Below are positions 1 through 5,824 of a DNA stretch of 16,971 nucleotides, one piece after another. The number at the start of each line of letters is the position of its first letter. Positions within the stretch are counted from its first letter, which is position 1. The notes under the pieces were generated by a model. The model worked only from the letters and a program-made list of their open reading frames with translations. It searched no databases and was not told the origin of the DNA. The stretch is from CAZSNT01 sp964607765 (lineage in GTDB: Bacteria; Verrucomicrobiota; Lentisphaeria; Oligosphaerales; JABHEG01). The translations under genes and the position numbers were made by a program. The stretch is from the NCBI GenBank assembly GCA_964607765.1, contig CAZSNT010000199.1, forward strand, positions 1 to 16,971. The letters run 5' to 3'.

Positions 1-31
1 CTTTGGCATGTCGCTGGATCACGGCAAGACA

Positions 32-51
32 CCCGGCTCAGGAGAGCCGGG
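32..51 (-). terminator. GC-rich hairpin, possible terminator of the membrane-protein gene
   Basis: A perfect inverted repeat has 8-bp arms (CCCGGCTC at 32-39, GAGCCGGG at 44-51) and a 4-nt loop. It lies about 50 nt beyond the stop codon of the minus-strand membrane-protein gene, where a terminator would be expected. Read on the minus strand it is followed by TGTCTTG, which is only mildly T-rich, so it is not a textbook intrinsic terminator. It could instead be a member of the hairpin repeats seen elsewhere in this window. Confidence 0.45.
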
Positions 52-102
52 CTACGGGGCGCGCCTCACGTAACTCTGAGGGGGTGCGCCCGCCCGCAAG
101 CG

Positions 103-1215
103 TCAGGACTCGGCGGGCTCGGCACCGTGTTTGACGGGTGGTGGCGGCCCGAAGGGCAGCACGGACAGGATTCCCGCCTGTGCCAGCGCGCTGATGAGCT
201 GGATGCCGAACCCTGCGCAGCACAGCCAGATGCCGATGTTCTTCGGATTGTGAAGGCAGAGCGCAATCGTGAGCGCACCCCCGAGACTGGCAAGTACGAA
301 GCGCAGCAATCCCTGTCGCAGGACCCGGTCCAAAGCCGGCACGCACGCGAACAGCGCAGGCAACACGCCAATCCCCAACAGCAACCAGCCCATCTTCAGA
401 TGATAGCCCGCCTGGAAACCCGCCGCGCCTCTGTGGCTGCTGCCAGCAAGTGCCCCGAACAAGCTGTTCGCCGGGAGCGGAATCCGGATGAACGCCCAAG
501 GCACGACAAACCCCACCGCGATGAGCACGGCACCGGCAATGGCCGCGAACTCGCCTCCCGAGATGGGCAGTTCGTCACCACGCCGACCGCTACCCCGAAC
601 CGCGCCCAGCAGTTGGGTCGCTTCCGTCCCGCTCACCTTGCCCTGCTCCAGCATGGACATCACCAGGGCCCGTTCATCCGCAGAAACGCCCGTCGCCTCC
701 GCCCGGGGCCGGTCAGCGTGGTCCATGGTCCCTACACCACGGAACACCGCACGCCCCAGAACAAACAGCCACGCCACAAACAACGCCCCCACAGGCGCCA
801 CAAACGGCACCCACAGCACCCACGCCCCGCGCTCACGGTACAGGATGGACCCTCCGTAAAACAACGCACTGGCGCCCTGCAGCAACAACGGAACAACGAT
901 GCCGCTGTTGGCCGCGCCGCACAGGCCGGCTGCGATGCGATGACCAGGCAGCAGCACACGCTGCAGAACAAGAGCAGACAGGACACCGAGGAACGACAGT
1001 TCGAGGAGGAAAACCAGCTGGAATACCATTTCGTTCCAGTTCCAGGCCGATATCCAGGCAAGCCCGGAAAGGGTGGATGCCACAACCGCCGTCCTGACCA
1101 GAGGCCGGGCCCTGGCGTTGCGCACGACAATCGTCACCAGACCAATGGCGCTGACCGCCGCTACGAATAACAGCAACGCCTCTTGCACGTCCGCAGAAAA
1201 TCCTACACTCACCAT
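103..1215 (-). CDS. Polytopic membrane protein with a cytosolic SHOCT-like helical hairpin (DUF2089 partner)
   Basis: This is a 370-residue inner-membrane protein of unknown function. Hydrophobic segments lie at about residues 11-32, 42-57, 63-85, 94-121, 133-155, 221-245, 274-294, 304-322 and 326-349. Between the fifth and sixth is a soluble linker (about 160-218) holding ERALVMSMLEQGKVSG followed by EATQLL, a two-helix motif of the SHOCT-like type. The same kind of motif ends the adjacent DUF2089 protein. The ATG at 1215 is preferred over the TTG just before it, because AGGAGG lies 6 nt upstream of the ATG. The gene begins 19 nt after the DUF2089 stop, so the two are almost certainly one operon. 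The C-terminus is a Pro-rich tail (FGPPPPVKHG). I recognise no catalytic motif; a role as a membrane sensor or anchor for the DUF2089 regulator is inference. Confidence 0.85.
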   Translation of the reverse strand: MVSVGFSADVQEALLLFVAAVSAIGLVTIVVRNARARPLVRTAVVASTLSGLAWISAWNWNEMVFQLVFLLELSFLGVLSALVLQRVLLPGHRIAAGLCGAANSGIVVPLLLQGASALFYGGSILYRERGAWVLWVPFVAPVGALFVAWLFVLGRAVFRGVGTMDHADRPRAEATGVSADERALVMSMLEQGKVSGTEATQLLGAVRGSGRRGDELPISGGEFAAIAGAVLIAVGFVVPWAFIRIPLPANSLFGALAGSSHRGAAGFQAGYHLKMGWLLLGIGVLPALFACVPALDRVLRQGLLRFVLASLGGALTIALCLHNPKNIGIWLCCAGFGIQLISALAQAGILSVLPFGPPPPVKHGAEPAES

Positions 1216-1234
1216 CAAAACCCTCCTCTTGTCG

Positions 1235-1615
1235 CTACTCCAGTTCCCGCAGCAGCGCCAGCGCCTGCTTCGTTGTCAACTCCCCGGCGTCGAGCTGACG
1301 CAAAATCCTCGTCCGACTTTCGCCGCCGCTGCCCATCGCCCGCAACAACGTGTTGATCGCGTCGAGCTTCCGGCACACCGTCGGGTACGAAATGCCCAGC
1401 TGCTTCTCCACCTGCTTGATGTTGCCGCGGCAGCCGAGGAACACTTCAACGACATCCTGCAACTCCCGCGGAAGGCGCGCCAGGCGCGGTAAGGAAAACC
1501 GCCCGTGCAGCTCCGTCTCGCAGCTCTCGCAACTCAGAACCCGTACCGTCACCGCTTCGGCGCAGACGGGGCAGCGGCTGATCAGTGGATTGGTGGTCGC
1601 TGTTGGATTAGTCAT
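1235..1615 (-). CDS. DUF2089 family zinc-ribbon/HTH putative regulator
   Basis: This 126-residue cytosolic protein has three parts. A zinc ribbon carries CPVC at residues 15-18 and CESC at 30-33. A conserved core follows (GRFSLPRLARL, then VEVFLGCRGNIKQVEK). An HTH-like segment at about 66-92 includes LGISYPTVCRKLDAI. This order is diagnostic for DUF2089. Residues 100-126 form a SHOCT-like helical hairpin (ILRQLDAGELTTKQALALL) resembling one in the downstream membrane protein. The family is thought to bind DNA because of its HTH, but its function is not established. No Shine-Dalgarno is visible before the ATG at 1615, and the start codon lies inside an 18-bp near-palindrome, so a leaderless mRNA or a later start is possible. 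It is the first gene of a two-gene unit. Confidence 0.88.
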   Translation of the reverse strand: MTNPTATTNPLISRCPVCAEAVTVRVLSCESCETELHGRFSLPRLARLPRELQDVVEVFLGCRGNIKQVEKQLGISYPTVCRKLDAINTLLRAMGSGGESRTRILRQLDAGELTTKQALALLRELE

Positions 1616-1625
1616 ATATCACTAA
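1608..1625 (-). promoter_or_regulatory. Near-palindrome over the DUF2089 start codon, candidate autoregulatory operator
   Basis: On the minus strand the sequence reads TTAGTGATATATGACTAA. Arms TTAGT and ACTAA flank ATATAT, and only one base pair of the 18-bp symmetry is broken (G opposite G). It includes the ATG of the DUF2089 gene. A TTGATG about 17 nt before GATATA on the same strand could be a promoter whose -10 falls inside the palindrome. That would place transcription start at or after the ATG, consistent only with a leaderless transcript or a later start. The symmetry and AT-richness in a GC-rich region are seen directly; the operator role is inference. Confidence 0.45.
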
Positions 1626-1885
1626 AGTAACGCTAAACATCAAGGAACGCAATCCGAAGATCAAGAAACTAAAGGCAAAGAGTAAGAGGCTGAATTATGG
1701 CGGATTGGTTAAGGACAGCGCAGAAGGGGGGGCGGGATGAGTCGGGAACGACCGGGGCTGTCCCGAATGGTGTTGCCAGGAGGCAGCGACGACCCCCACG
1801 GCCTCGTGCCGTGGGTGAGCGAGATTGGTGCCCCCCCCCCGCCAGTCGTTCGCACCGCTTCCCCGCCGTGTCGCGCCCGCAGGCA
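1626..1885. other. Intergenic spacer with two hairpins and a C10 tract, repeat-like
   Basis: About 260 bp separates the DUF2089 and HAD genes with no convincing gene. It holds an AT-rich part (1626-1700) and then a GC-rich part with two inverted repeats. The first has 6-bp arms TCGGGA/TCCCGA at 1742-1747 and 1761-1766. The second has 8-bp arms CCCACGGC/GCCGTGGG at 1795-1802 and 1808-1815 with a 5-nt loop. A homopolymer of ten C lies at 1831-1840. The second hairpin is about 70 nt beyond the HAD stop and might end its transcript, although no T-run follows. The short open frames here have no protein-like features. Confidence 0.5.
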
Positions 1886-2752
1886 CTAGCCGTCTGACCC
1901 GGGCGCCCGAGCCAGCCGCGGGAAGGTCCGGCGGAGTGCTTCCGCCACTCCGGCCTCGGTGTTGGGGCGCGTGACGTCGAACTGCTGCAGCAGTTCTTCG
2001 GGCGCGTTCCCGACCACGAAGCTGCGGTGCGCCCAGCGCAGCAGATCGAGGTCGTTGAAGTCATTGCCCACGCCTACTACGCCGCTTTCCGGCACCCCTT
2101 CCCTGGCTGCGACCCACGCCGCGGCCTTCGCTTTGGACACGGCAGCCGGAAAGACCTCTATCCAGAGCGAGTGCCCGTCCAGAGGCGACGTCGTACGCAC
2201 AACGTTCAGGCCCGGCAGGGCGTTGCGAAGCTCGGTCAGATGCCCGAGCAGACCGTTGGCAGTGACTGCAACGAACTGCGATGCCCGTTCCGGACACTCG
2301 TGCAGTGTTGTCATGGGTCGGGCGAAGTCGCGGTACATCAGCAGCCTGCGCTCGAAGTCGGGCACGCGCTCGCTGCCGCGCCGGAACCGGAAGTGGTGGT
2401 TCTCAGGTACGGGAGCGTGCAGCATGAAGGACAGGTCGGCTGCCGCAAGTGCCTCGGCAACTGCGGCGACCTGGCCCGGCCCCAAGTGCTGAGCCCGGAT
2501 CAGGTCCTGCGACTGCCAGTCGATGATGCCCGCTCCCGATGAGAACACCAGGTAGTCGATGGGCGTCGATTCCGTGAGGACCCTCCGCGCCGAGTACAGA
2601 GAGCGGCCGGTGGCCACCACCCGCACAATTCCGTGCTCCGCACACGCGCGCAAAACGGCATGGTCCTCAGTCCCGATCCGGCGGTCGCCGCCCAGCAGCG
2701 TACCATCCAGGTCAGTCACCAGCATCCCGGTTCTGTGCAGTCGAGCAGGCAT
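1886..2752 (-). CDS. Cof-type HAD-superfamily hydrolase (probable sugar-phosphate or related phosphatase)
   Basis: This 288-residue cytosolic HAD phosphohydrolase has all four motifs. Motif I is DLDGT at residues 14-18 (nucleophile D14, acid/base D16), motif II is the T48 of ATGR, motif III is a lysine near K207, and motif IV is GNDFND at 229-234. The large insert between motifs II and III (about 85-190) is the C2-type cap of the Cof/sucrose-phosphatase group. Length and layout are normal for that group; the substrate cannot be read from the sequence. The frame is open further upstream to 2884, but the added residues have no HAD character. The ATG at 2752 has GAAGG about 10 nt before it and starts just ahead of motif I, so I chose it. 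It is divergent from the IclR gene across about 200 bp and seems to be monocistronic. Confidence 0.88.
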   Translation of the reverse strand: MPARLHRTGMLVTDLDGTLLGGDRRIGTEDHAVLRACAEHGIVRVVATGRSLYSARRVLTESTPIDYLVFSSGAGIIDWQSQDLIRAQHLGPGQVAAVAEALAAADLSFMLHAPVPENHHFRFRRGSERVPDFERRLLMYRDFARPMTTLHECPERASQFVAVTANGLLGHLTELRNALPGLNVVRTTSPLDGHSLWIEVFPAAVSKAKAAAWVAAREGVPESGVVGVGNDFNDLDLLRWAHRSFVVGNAPEELLQQFDVTRPNTEAGVAEALRRTFPRLARAPGSDG

Positions 2753-2884
2753 GGCTGTTGGCCTTCGTCGAAGTTCGGATTGGTACAGTAGCTCGGAGAA
2801 TCGCGGGTCGCGAGCCGCAAGTCGGGCGCGTGGGCACTGACTGGATCCCGGGGCCGAGACATTGCCGGCACAACTCAGCGCCAC

Positions 2885-2912
2885 TTGACATGTCCCTGAC
2901 GCGGGGTATCTT
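2885..2912 (+). promoter_or_regulatory. Sigma70-like promoter of the IclR operon
   Basis: TTGACA at 2885-2890 (perfect -35) is followed after 16 bp by TATCTT at 2907-2912 (-10). Transcription would begin near 2919, giving a leader of about 33 nt before the IclR ATG at 2952. It lies in the divergent region between the HAD gene and the IclR gene. It is the clearest housekeeping-type promoter in the window. Confidence 0.6.
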
Positions 2913-2922
2913 CAGCGAGAGT

Positions 2923-2949
2923 GAATAGATGTTCAGAATAGCGGAATAG
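2923..2949 (+). promoter_or_regulatory. Three GAATAG repeats in the IclR leader, candidate operator
   Basis: GAATAG occurs at 2923-2928, 2936-2941 and 2944-2949, with starts 13 and 8 bp apart. All three lie between the predicted transcription start and the IclR start codon, and the last sits directly before the ATG where a Shine-Dalgarno would be. IclR-family regulators commonly control their own promoters, and some (such as PcaU) bind repeated half-sites. Binding here is inference; a protein bound at this place would block transcription or translation start. Confidence 0.4.
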
Positions 2950-2951
2950 AG

Positions 2952-3707
2952 ATGCCCGGTGCGCTCGTACAATCGCTGACTCGTGGATTGCAGATCCTGG
3001 AGCTGGCTGCGGCCTCGGAGCAGGGCGTGAGCCTCGGAGAGATGGCCGCCGCGCTCCAGGTCAGCCCGCCGACCGCTCACAATCTGGGGCGAACACTGGT
3101 GGCGAAGGGATACCTGGAGAAGACGGCCCGCCCTGTCCGCTACCGGCTGGGTGCGGCCGTTCCCCAGCTCGCGCATGCACGGGAACGTCGTGTCTGGCTC
3201 AGGGAAGCCGAGGCGCAGATCCGGGAGCTGTACGCACAACTTCGCGTGGCCACAGTGTTGGTTGCCGAGCCCGTGGCTGGCGAGATGATGGCCGCTCTGC
3301 GGATGGACCCGACGCGCCCGGGCGTGCTGGAACGGTTCCCCAACTGGGCTCTCCCTCCTTACGGGACTGCACTGGCGTTGTGTTACCAGGCGTTCGCTTC
3401 CGATGCTGCGCGGCGTGAGTACCGGCAGCGTCATCCATTCGCGGAGTATGGTGCGGCGGCGTGGGGCACCGAAGCGGCTTTGGATACGTTTCTGGTCGCG
3501 GCCCGGCGCCAAGGCCTTGTTGTTGTCTGCTCAAACCACCCCTATCGGGTGGCAGCCCCGATTTTCGGTCCCGGTAATGTCTTCACCGGCGGCATTGGCG
3601 CGAGCCTGTCTGCTACGAGGAGCCCTGACAGCGAAGACCGCGCGCGTTGCGCTGCGCACGTGCAGACCGCCGCTACCGTGCTGTCGCGCGTACTCGGCCG
3701 CGTTTGA
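2952..3707 (+). CDS. IclR-family transcriptional regulator
   Basis: A 251-residue DNA-binding regulator of typical IclR length. The N-terminal winged helix-turn-helix covers about residues 5-66 (VQSLTRGLQILELAA, then VSLGEMAAALQVSPPTAHNLGRT with the wing around KTARPVRYRLG). The C-terminal effector-binding domain (about 80-250) shows the family pattern, including PPYGTALALCYQAF and APIFGPGNVFTGGIGASLS. The ligand is unknown. IclR proteins usually sense small organic acids, aromatics or sugar derivatives and control an adjacent catabolic operon. Here the QueG-like gene starts 36 nt after its stop on the same strand, so it is probably co-transcribed with the genes it controls. The start fits the canonical N-terminus; the ribosome binding site is weak (AATAGAG). 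Confidence 0.92.
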   Translation: MPGALVQSLTRGLQILELAAASEQGVSLGEMAAALQVSPPTAHNLGRTLVAKGYLEKTARPVRYRLGAAVPQLAHARERRVWLREAEAQIRELYAQLRVATVLVAEPVAGEMMAALRMDPTRPGVLERFPNWALPPYGTALALCYQAFASDAARREYRQRHPFAEYGAAAWGTEAALDTFLVAARRQGLVVVCSNHPYRVAAPIFGPGNVFTGGIGASLSATRSPDSEDRARCAAHVQTAATVLSRVLGRV

Positions 3708-3743
3708 GGGTGACGGCAGCGATGTGGAAAGGAATCAGACCCA

Positions 3744-4790
3744 ATGCTTTCAGCAGAATCCGTGAAGAAGCTCGCTCGTTCGCTGGGCGCGGACACCGTG
3801 GCCATCGGCAACATCGAACGGTGGGAGGGCGCCCCTACGCAGATGGATCCGCGTCAGATCATGCCGGAGGCGCGAAGCGTGATCGCGATGGCGTTCCGTG
3901 TCATGCGCGGCAGTCTGCGCGGCATTGAGGAGGGCACGTTTTTCAGCAACTACTCGGCCATGGGCTACGGGGGCCTGACGTACCTGTACATGCCGATGAC
4001 GGTCATCAACCTGTGCAGAGCGATCGAGGACTCCGGTTACGAGGCGTTGCCGATGGGACATCAGAGCGACTGGCGCATGATCGACAACGAGGGGTACGGT
4101 CGGCCGGGGATGAGTCGACCGGTTGCGCCCGGCCGCGCGGCGCCCGACGTCATGATTCAGCTTCGAATCGCCTCGTTCCTGTGCGGGCTCGGCGAGATCG
4201 GCTACAGTAAGATGCTGCTGACGCCGGAATTCGGGCCGCGTCAGCGTGTCGGTATTGTGATCACGGAGGCGGAACTCGAGCCGGATCCCTTGTATCCGGA
4301 CACGGACGGGCCGCAACTGTGCAACAAGTGCATGGCGTGTGTGCGTGACTGTCCCGGCGAAGCGATCAGCAGAGAAGAGACGATCAAGGTTACGCTGGCC
4401 GGTCACGACGTGGAATGGGGCGAGATCGACTGCGGGGCGTGTGATATCGCGTTCCGTGGCGGCCAGGCCACCAGTGAGCCCGTGCCGGAAGGAGAAGCGT
4501 ACACCACGCCGATGTACGGGAAGAGTGTCGAGCGGGCGTCATGGTCGCCGTTCAACAAGAAGCCGCGCAATCTCTACAACACGGGTCAGGCCGTGTGCGG
4601 CGCTCGCGGCTGCACGCGGGCGTGCATGATCAGCCTGGAAAAGCGTGGTGTTCTGAAAAACGTGTTCAAGAAGGAGTTCCGTCGGCGCAAGCCCTGGACG
4701 GTCGATTGGTCGGTTCCGGCGGAGTATCCGTCAGACTTGGTCATGCAGAGCGAGAAGGGGACACGCCCGGCGTTCACGCCGGCGGACTGA
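3744..4790 (+). CDS. QueG/reductive-dehalogenase-like [4Fe-4S] protein
   Basis: A 348-residue protein, probably cytosolic (no signal peptide). Its N-terminal half resembles the QueG (epoxyqueuosine reductase) N-terminal domain: ARSLGADTVAIGNIERWEG, then IMPEARSVIAMAF. A canonical ferredoxin motif CX2CX2CX3CP follows at C193, C196, C199 and C203. The usual second CX2CX2CX3CP is absent. In its place are C230/C233 (DCGAC) and C285, C290, C294 (CGARGCTRAC), which could still complete a second cluster. QueG and respiratory dehalogenases hold cobalamin beside two such clusters; whether this protein binds B12 is unknown. The divergent second motif and lack of queuosine genes nearby argue against calling it true QueG. 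GGAAAGGA precedes the ATG by about 10 nt. It sits between the IclR regulator and a U32-like protein, 8 nt before the latter. Confidence 0.8.
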   Translation: MLSAESVKKLARSLGADTVAIGNIERWEGAPTQMDPRQIMPEARSVIAMAFRVMRGSLRGIEEGTFFSNYSAMGYGGLTYLYMPMTVINLCRAIEDSGYEALPMGHQSDWRMIDNEGYGRPGMSRPVAPGRAAPDVMIQLRIASFLCGLGEIGYSKMLLTPEFGPRQRVGIVITEAELEPDPLYPDTDGPQLCNKCMACVRDCPGEAISREETIKVTLAGHDVEWGEIDCGACDIAFRGGQATSEPVPEGEAYTTPMYGKSVERASWSPFNKKPRNLYNTGQAVCGARGCTRACMISLEKRGVLKNVFKKEFRRRKPWTVDWSVPAEYPSDLVMQSEKGTRPAFTPAD

Positions 4791-4798
4791 GGCATGCG

Positions 4799-5824
4799 AT
4801 GAAGTTTGCGGTCGGTTACCAGTTGGCCGAGGACGGTGAAGAGCCGTTCTCGGAGATCGTCAGCGACTACCGCGAACACATCGCGGAAGTATACTTCCCG
4901 TGGGCTGATCTGCCGTCCGGCCGTGCGCCGCTGACTGCGCAGCGCGGCTACGTTGACTGGACCGCCCAGGCGCGGCTGGAAGAGGAATTGCTGCGGTTTC
5001 GGGAGCTTGGGGTGAAGCTCGACCTGCTGCTCAACTCCAACTGCTACGGCGGCAAGGCTGCGAGCACGTATCTGGAGAACCAGACCGGGTCCATCCTCGA
5101 GCACCTGTCCGAGCGAGTGGGCGGGGTCGACGTGGTCACCACAGCGTCGCTGGCCATTGCGCGCACTGTGCAGAAGTACTTCCCGCAGATCGATGTTCGT
5201 GCGTCCGTGAACATGCGTATCGGCACAGCGCAGGCGATGTCTTACGTGTCGGGTCTGTTCGACAGCTATTACGTCCAGCGCGATGTTCAGCGCGATGTCG
5301 GGCACGTCCGGCGTCTGGCCGACTGGGCCCGGGAGAACGAAGAGACGCTGTGCATGCTCGCCAACAGCGGGTGCTTGCGGTTCTGTCCCGGTCAGACATT
5401 CCACGACAACATGGTGGCGCACGAGTGCGACGTGGACGAGACGGTGAACATCCCGGACTGGACACCGCACGTGTGCTGGAACCTGTACCGGAACCGGGAG
5501 AAATGGTCCGAGATTCTCCGGGCCACGTGGATCCGGCCCGAGGACCTGTGTCACTACGAAGGCGTTGTGCCGATCGTGAAGCTGGCCACGCGTATGCACT
5601 CCAACCCGCGCCTGGTCATCCACGCCTACGCCGAGCGCCGATACCACGGCAACCTGCTGGACCTGTTCGAGCCGGGGTTCGGCCCGGCTTTCGCGCCGCA
5701 CGTCGTGGATAACACGCGCTTCCCCAGCGACTGGTTCGAGCACACCAGTACCTGCGGCGGCGTCTGCGAGTCATGCAGCTACTGCCCGGACGTCCTCGAC
5801 ACCGTCCTGGTGCGCTTCGAGTGA
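4799..5824 (+). CDS. Peptidase U32-family-like putative Fe-S protein
   Basis: A 341-residue protein that looks like the U32 fold used by UbiU, UbiV, RlhA and TrhP. It has a TIM-barrel-like N-terminal half (VKLDLLLNSNCYG; VDVVTTASLAIARTVQKYFP; IDVRASVNMRIGTAQAM) and a later GCLRFCPGQ motif. C192, C196, C226 and C251 are candidate ligands for the single [4Fe-4S] cluster known from UbiU/UbiV. Unusually, the C-terminus adds CX3CX2CX2CP (C319, C323, C326, C329), like a ferredoxin motif. U32 proteins include oxygen-independent hydroxylation factors, so an Fe-S redox role is more likely than proteolysis, but the substrate is unknown. The ATG follows the QueG-like stop by 8 nt with TGAGG upstream, so the genes are coupled. 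Its last 46 bp overlap the 3' end of the opposite-strand efflux gene. The U32 assignment is by pattern only. Confidence 0.75.
   Translation: MKFAVGYQLAEDGEEPFSEIVSDYREHIAEVYFPWADLPSGRAPLTAQRGYVDWTAQARLEEELLRFRELGVKLDLLLNSNCYGGKAASTYLENQTGSILEHLSERVGGVDVVTTASLAIARTVQKYFPQIDVRASVNMRIGTAQAMSYVSGLFDSYYVQRDVQRDVGHVRRLADWARENEETLCMLANSGCLRFCPGQTFHDNMVAHECDVDETVNIPDWTPHVCWNLYRNREKWSEILRATWIRPEDLCHYEGVVPIVKLATRMHSNPRLVIHAYAERRYHGNLLDLFEPGFGPAFAPHVVDNTRFPSDWFEHTSTCGGVCESCSYCPDVLDTVLVRFE

Noticed and set aside
127..1170. A 347-codon plus-strand open frame over the membrane-protein gene
   Set aside because: The product is charged and low-complexity with no membrane or domain pattern; the minus strand has clear transmembrane segments, a good ribosome binding site and operon spacing.
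2753..2884. An N-terminal extension of the HAD hydrolase to 2884
   Set aside because: The 44 extra residues are not HAD-like and would reach the IclR promoter; the internal ATG at 2752 has a ribosome binding site and the normal distance to motif I.
3744..4790. Calling the Fe-S protein queG outright
   Set aside because: The second CX2CX2CX3CP motif is missing, it is shorter than usual QueG, and its IclR/U32 context does not fit queuosine synthesis.
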